Of a stretch of 64,000 nt of DNA, positions 55,956 to 64,000 are shown piece after piece (position 1 is the stretch's first letter; every line of letters starts with the position of its first letter). The stretch is from Diphasiastrum complanatum. Taxonomy: Eukaryota; Streptophyta; Lycopodiopsida; Lycopodiales; Lycopodiaceae. The stretch lies in NCBI GenBank assembly GCA_029204225.1, contig CM055100.1, forward strand, positions 27,356,649-27,420,648. The letters are read 5' to 3'. Below the pieces are notes generated by a model. It was given only the letters and a program-made list of their open reading frames with translations. It was not told the DNA's origin and searched no databases. A program made the translations under genes and the position numbers.

Positions 55956-56353
55956 AGAGAAAGAAAGAAAGAAAGAAAGCTTTATTAATGTCTTTTCCAT
56001 GCCAAAAGGCATATAAGACTAGTAAATGTACATTTCAAGTATGTGGTAAACATAGGAGCGTATGAAACGTCTCCAAAACAGTAACAAAAGTAGCAATCTA
56101 GAGCTAAAGCTATAAACTGAAATAGATGTGATGCTATAAGAAATATGTGGGAGCATGTATACTGCTAACAGTCATGAATGAGGTATGACGCTATCATCTA
56201 GTCCTGTCCTGCTGGTGCTGATGCTATAGAAGGATGTAATACGGCCTGCGGCATAAAGGGCCACTGGTGGTCTTTGACGTCGTCTGAGAGGATGAGAGGT
56301 CTCCTCGTGATAGGTCGAGTCGCTCGTGCTGCAACATGGGTATGTGTGGGACT

Positions 56354-59300
56354 CTATCTGTGGTCTCTGTGGGCAAGTAGGTCATCATCATCATCATCGT
56401 CACCGTCATCAAAACGTCCTTTCCTCCTGGAGAAGAAAGAAGTGATCTGAGGCTGAGAAACCTGACTCGGCTGGGCTGTCTGATACAAATCCTGTCGTAG
56501 TATAAACATCTCTTGTATCATGAGTGCCACGCATCGGGAATCCTCATAAGCTATGAGCGATCGTAAGGTGACAGGTGTGTCTCGGAACAAACAATGGTAT
56601 CTCCCTTTGATCGCGTAATATACCGGGCACCTAAAGATAAAGTGCTCCTTTGACTCCACCTCCTCTAAAGAGCATAACTGGCAAATCCGCTCCTCTCTCG
56701 GGGTACCCTGGAATCTACCAGTCTCAATAGCCAACTGATGTGATGATACGCGGAGCTGTCCCAATGTAAATATGAGGCAATGAAATAGTCTCGAGTTCAA
56801 ATAATGCGGTAAGACCGGGAACCTTGCTATGTCAAGCTCAATAAAATGAGTCCAGTAGTAGCCGGGTTTAACCCCAAGCTGTCGCCCCCAAGTACGGTCG
56901 AGATATGCCCGATATAAGATGCGCCTGATATACTGATGGGTACCTGAGGGGAGCTCTGTAATGGAGATACCAAATGACTCAAGGAGGAAATGGGATGCCT
57001 GAAAGAACCACGATAGTCGATAACCCTGGTCATGAAGAAAGTGTGAGGAGACAAGTGCTGTCTGTGTATATCTCATATCCTCATCGGGCAGAGCTTGGAT
57101 TCTCTGAATGTATGTGATAAGTTGGAACGTGGCATATATCTGAATGGGTGGAACGACAAACTCTGCAAGAAGGATCTCATGTGGAACCGAGGGCTTCGCC
57201 CGAATCATACGAGCTAAGATGGTGGTCTGCAATTGTGAAATGCTGGCCCAATGTGATGAAGGGAGGCCGGTGCACCATGTCTCTGCTGCATATAAGGCTG
57301 TGGGGGTGACAATAGTATCAAAGAGTCTACACTTACTGCGAACATCTCGGATGAGCTTCCTGAAACAGAACCGCTCAAGCTGAACAAGAGAGGAATGCCC
57401 CTTCCCAAGTCGGGTGGTGGCAGCCTGCCGCATGCTGAAGGTAGGACCAGAAAAGAGTATCCCCAAATAGGTATAAGAGGAAACTACCTCTAAGGCCTGT
57501 CCATCTAGGATGAGCTCTTGGCGCTGCATGAAGGCTCGAGAAGTGTTGAAGACCATAACCTTGGTCTTCGCAGTGTTCACCCCCAACCCCCATCTGGTAC
57601 AAAATCCCTGTAAACAATCCAGCTGCCTCTGCAAACCCTCTTTGGTCGGGGATACTAGTACTACATCATCCGCATAAAGGAGAATAGCAATCAGAATGGT
57701 GCCAAGTCTACAGCCACCCCCGCCACACTGTGAGATGACTCGCTCTAACTCATCAATATACAATCCAAAGAGAACCGGTGAAAGAGAGCACCCCTGTTTC
57801 ACCCCCATGGTGCTCCAAATGTGATCAGATAGGTCACTGCTATGTCGGAAACATCCCAAGACCTTCTCATAAAGAGCCATCACTGCTAAAACAATATCTG
57901 TGGAGAAACCAAGGTCACGAAGTCTCTGAATGAGCAGGGAGCATGGTACAGAATCGAAGGCTTTCCTGAAATCTACAAAACAGCAGTAAACCCTCTCTTT
58001 CTTGTACTTAGCTTCCTCGATCAAGGCTCGAAGTGTAAAAATATGGTCAGTGGTAGAATAATGAGATCGGAAACCTACCTGCCCCAATGCATGTAATCTC
58101 CGAGCTTCCGCCTCTGAACTCACTGCAGACTGGAGTATGGTACCATAGAGCTTCGTGAGAACATGTCCGATCATGATGGTGCAGTAATTACCAGGAATCA
58201 TGGGATCACCATTTTTATGAATGGGGTGGATGATGTTGGTGCACCAGGACGAGGGGAAACCAGAGACAACGGCGGAATTGAGGAGAGTGGCTAGTGTGGG
58301 AGCAAGGAGGTCGAAAGCATGGGTTAGGAGTTCAGATTCAAGGTCTTTGATATCTCTTGCTTTATGGGACTTCATTCTCTTGATGGCCGTAAGTACCATG
58401 TCAGATGTGAAGAAGGTGAACTCAGAGGGGCGTGGGGAGATAGAGCTGGGTGCGTCAGTGGGTATGGTATATAGTTTGGTAGCGTATTCGGTCCATATGC
58501 GAAGGTCATCCAGGAGGGGTGGTGGAGCACGAGGGATAAACTTACGCCAAAAGGCGCCTGAAGAGGAACTGAAGAGAAGATCAACAAGACGCGTTCCTTC
58601 GGAGTCATCATAGATACGCTTTTTTCGGCGGAGTGTGCGACGGTAAGAGCGCCTGGCGGAGTGGAGGAGATGAGGATCGTGAGTGCGGGCATGGGTGACA
58701 AGCTGATGAAGAGAGCGACATTCAGCATCATACCACGGGGGGTGTGGGGGTCGTATCGATGAGGAGCGGGTGCCTCTGCTTTTATGGGGTTTAGATGGAA
58801 AAGCAAGGGAAGCAGCAGTATGAAGAGAAGTGCTAAGAAAGGCAGCTTGAGTCTCGACTGTACTATCGCGAGGGAAGGAATGGAGCAAGGAGGTTAGGAA
58901 CTCCTGGTAGACTGGTGTATAGAGAGAACTGAATGTATACTTGGGTGCCCGTGTAAGCAGGGGGTGTGAGGATGGCTGGGGAGGTGGGAGGCGGCCGATA
59001 TCGAAGGAGAGAAAGGAATGATCAGAGAGCGTGGTGGGAGATACATGAAAATCAGAGATGAGAGGTGTGGAAGATGGTGATCCCATGAGATAATCCACAA
59101 CACTATGTCCACCACTGTGAGGGTGACAAGTATAACTGCCAGATTTTGGCCAACAAGTTAGGCCATTGTAAATGGCTAACTCATGGGCCTCTCCAAATTG
59201 CAATAAATGCTCACCGTAAGGGGTAGTAGGTCCCAAGCTGTCCTTTGAAATCCTGGTAACTCCCATATCATCGCTGTCAAGGGCATGAACGCGGAGCTGG

Positions 59301-59826
59301 TCGGTGATGTCATAAAACTCTGACTGCCGTGAAGAGGTTCGGGCATTAAAATCTCCAGTGAGGAGAATATGCTTCCGCTCTGCGAATCTGATAATATCAG
59401 GCGATAAATCAAGGTAGGGTGAACCTGTGCCCTCAACAAAGGACGAAGACTCTGGAGGAAAATAACAGGCCGCCACAAAGAGGTCCCTGTCCAAACCAAT
59501 ATCCTGCCCAGCAATATGAATCCATATATACCGTGCATGCTCGTCGTGTCTGATGAACACAATGCTCGGATGAAGAGACTCTCTGTATAAACATGCAACA
59601 CCTCCGGATCCACGACCGCTAGTTTCTAGTCTCAAGTCTGTACACGGAATCCCATCTGTATCCTGGAAAAATAGGTAATCCTCTCTCCTCTCTCCTGACT
59701 CTCATGAGTCTCCATAAAGAGCAGTAAATCCCTGTCAGTGATGAAATCGATCAAGTCGCCAGCAATGGAAGATGAGTGTAAACCATCACAGTTCCATACT
59801 CCAATCCGGAGATGGTGTGGATGGGG
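56354..59826 (-). CDS. LINE 1 ORF2: APE endonuclease, reverse transcriptase, zinc finger, PIP-box
   Basis: An open frame of 1093 codons (59635-56354), with an N-terminal extension in another frame up to about 59826 (LRIGVWNCDG; LLLFMETHES) after a one-base slip in GAGAGAGG near 59690-59705. In the 1093-residue numbering: the endonuclease has GDFN (94-97) and SDH (204-206). RT has FVDFRKAFD (553-561), GVKQGCSLSP and the catalytic YADD (654-657). A CCHC-type finger (CQLCSLEEVESKEHFIFRC) lies near 985-1010. QPQITSFF (1061-1068; 56432-56455) fits the PCNA-interacting PIP-box. An Asp run follows. The enzyme would nick genomic DNA and copy its RNA onto the nick. All catalytic residues that I can check are present; the frameshift is the main defect. 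Confidence 0.93.
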
Positions 59827-59862
59827 CCCCGGGGCACTCCCGAACCCGGGGACCCCAAATCC

Positions 59863-60780
59863 CTAGCACTGGGAGCTACTAGGTGTGCTGTCGAGAAAAC
59901 GCACTCGTCCATCTCGTCGTCTGCCAAACTCACGGGCTGCCTGAAAGGCCTTACGCCTCTCCTCTACCTGGATATATGTGAGGTCGTTGTCCATATAGAT
60001 AGTGGTACCATGTAGCTTAGCTCTGCACGGCAAAGCATCTCGGTGGCTCTCGAGGGAGGTGAAACGAATAATGAGTGTTGCTGCATCTCTAGTGGTCCTC
60101 CATGCGGTGTCTAACCCCTCTGTCCTGTGCCCGAGAGTGATGTCGAGAAAGCGTTTAGCTTCAACCAATGCATCCTGTGTATCTAGAACTCCACGAACTC
60201 TAATATTGTGGGCTTTTTGGTCTCGAGATTTCTCTTCCGAGATGGTGGCTGAGATAACTGAGGAGATGGGAGCGCTGGGTTTGGTGCCCTTTTTCAAAAC
60301 TGATGCCCAGGAAAGGGCCTCTTCGTGTTGCTTCTCAATCTTGGTTTCTAACTCCCGTAGCATGTTGGTGGTGGATTCCGAAGCTGCGGCCTGTTTGATT
60401 CCGATGGATTGTTCGAGTGAGGCAACCTTGGACTGCAATAGCTTCTTCTCGTTGATCAAAGAAGTAACCGTTCCTTTCAGCTGTGAAATTTCATACCGCA
60501 AAAACTGGAAATCTGCCTTAAATTGATCAATCTGCCAAGATGAAAAAAGTTCAATTGATTCAGAAGGCGTATACGATATATTGGCTGTAGACTGTGGTGC
60601 CGTGAAGGAGGAAGAGTGAGCAATGATCGGTGTGGGAAGAATAGGGTCGGAAGACAGAAGAGGAGCCGAATCAGGGGAGCAACCATCAGAGGGGGGGGTG
60701 GGAGTTGTAGCAGGAGAGGGAGATGGGTCATCAAGGGGGTGAATGAAGTGGCAGCGAGGGGGGGGGGGCTGGAATGACAA
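59863..60780 (-). CDS. LINE 1 ORF1: coiled-coil RNA-binding protein
   Basis: 305 residues: a Pro/Ser-rich start, then a coiled coil at roughly residues 85-165 (FLRYEISQLKGTVTSLINEK, LLQSKVASLEQSI). A C-terminal domain follows with NIRVRGVLDT, AATLIIRFTSLESHRDAL and VEERRKAFQAAREFGRRR, like the RRM-CTD arrangement of L1 ORF1p. Such proteins trimerise and coat the LINE RNA. Complete, with ATG at 60780 and stop at 59863. ORF2 begins about 40 bp downstream, which would need reinitiation or a similar mechanism. Confidence 0.88.
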   Translation of the reverse strand: MSFQPPPPRCHFIHPLDDPSPSPATTPTPPSDGCSPDSAPLLSSDPILPTPIIAHSSSFTAPQSTANISYTPSESIELFSSWQIDQFKADFQFLRYEISQLKGTVTSLINEKKLLQSKVASLEQSIGIKQAAASESTTNMLRELETKIEKQHEEALSWASVLKKGTKPSAPISSVISATISEEKSRDQKAHNIRVRGVLDTQDALVEAKRFLDITLGHRTEGLDTAWRTTRDAATLIIRFTSLESHRDALPCRAKLHGTTIYMDNDLTYIQVEERRKAFQAAREFGRRRDGRVRFLDSTPSSSQC

Positions 60781-60782
60781 TG

Positions 60783-64000
<3,218 letters not shown>

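Noticed and set aside
57144-59115. Plus- and minus-strand frames of 60-174 codons overlapping LINE ORF1 and ORF2
   Set aside because: They are shadows of the long LINE frames in other registers, with no motifs of their own.

Overview
The window looks like nuclear DNA of a land plant with a large, transposon-rich genome. I cannot place it further (gymnosperm, fern and others remain possible). The signs are intron-split eukaryotic genes, several LTR retrotransposons whose primer-binding sites match the plant initiator-Met tRNA type (TGGTATCAGAGC), APE-type LINEs, long CT/GA microsatellites, and very few long host reading frames.

Only two host genes are supported. (1) A 10-kDa mitochondrial-type co-chaperonin, CPN10, on the minus strand (24976 to 16477). 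Its three exons assemble into a full 101-residue protein. Intron 2 is about 7.8 kb and holds an inserted chromovirus. (2) The 5' part of PEX10, a peroxisome-biogenesis factor, on the plus strand (47018 to 55026). Five exons are recognisable. The later exons (membrane part and RING finger) are not found before the window ends, where two LINEs occupy the sequence.

Layout. 1-2300: left end of a copia element inserted in a decayed gypsy pol. 4900-5260: copia fragment. 5337-11473: a complete copia element with a perfect TTCAG target duplication and nearly identical LTRs, but a damaged pol. 11474-16470: mostly AT-rich non-coding DNA with a long CT tract and gypsy remnants. 16477-24976: CPN10, with chromovirus 19814-23018 inside intron 2. 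25300-31640: non-coding DNA, diverged duplications and an LTR-like block. 31645-36010: a copia integrase split by a gag-protease-only gypsy element (31839-35794, target duplication CTAAT). 36020-44681: copia RNase H and copia gag flanking a large 5'-truncated gypsy element that carries a long extra ORF after pol. 45000-46430: microsatellite and tandem repeats. 47018-55026: PEX10, whose intron 4 contains gag remnants and a copia gag split by a 453-bp structured insertion with an 8-bp target duplication. 55960-64000: two related LINEs, head to tail on the minus strand.

The most interesting observations are: a PCNA-binding-type (PIP-box) motif at the same C-terminal place in both LINE ORF2 proteins; LINE 3' ends that share a small hairpin and an AATAAAGCTTTC junction and run into CT-type repeats rather than poly(A); a very strong bias of retroelement in-frame stops to TAG at apparent former CAG codons, as expected from deamination at methylated CHG sites; the extra gypsy ORF; and the short structured insertion with an 8-bp duplication. 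Gene and element calls rest on motif recognition by eye, since no database search was possible.
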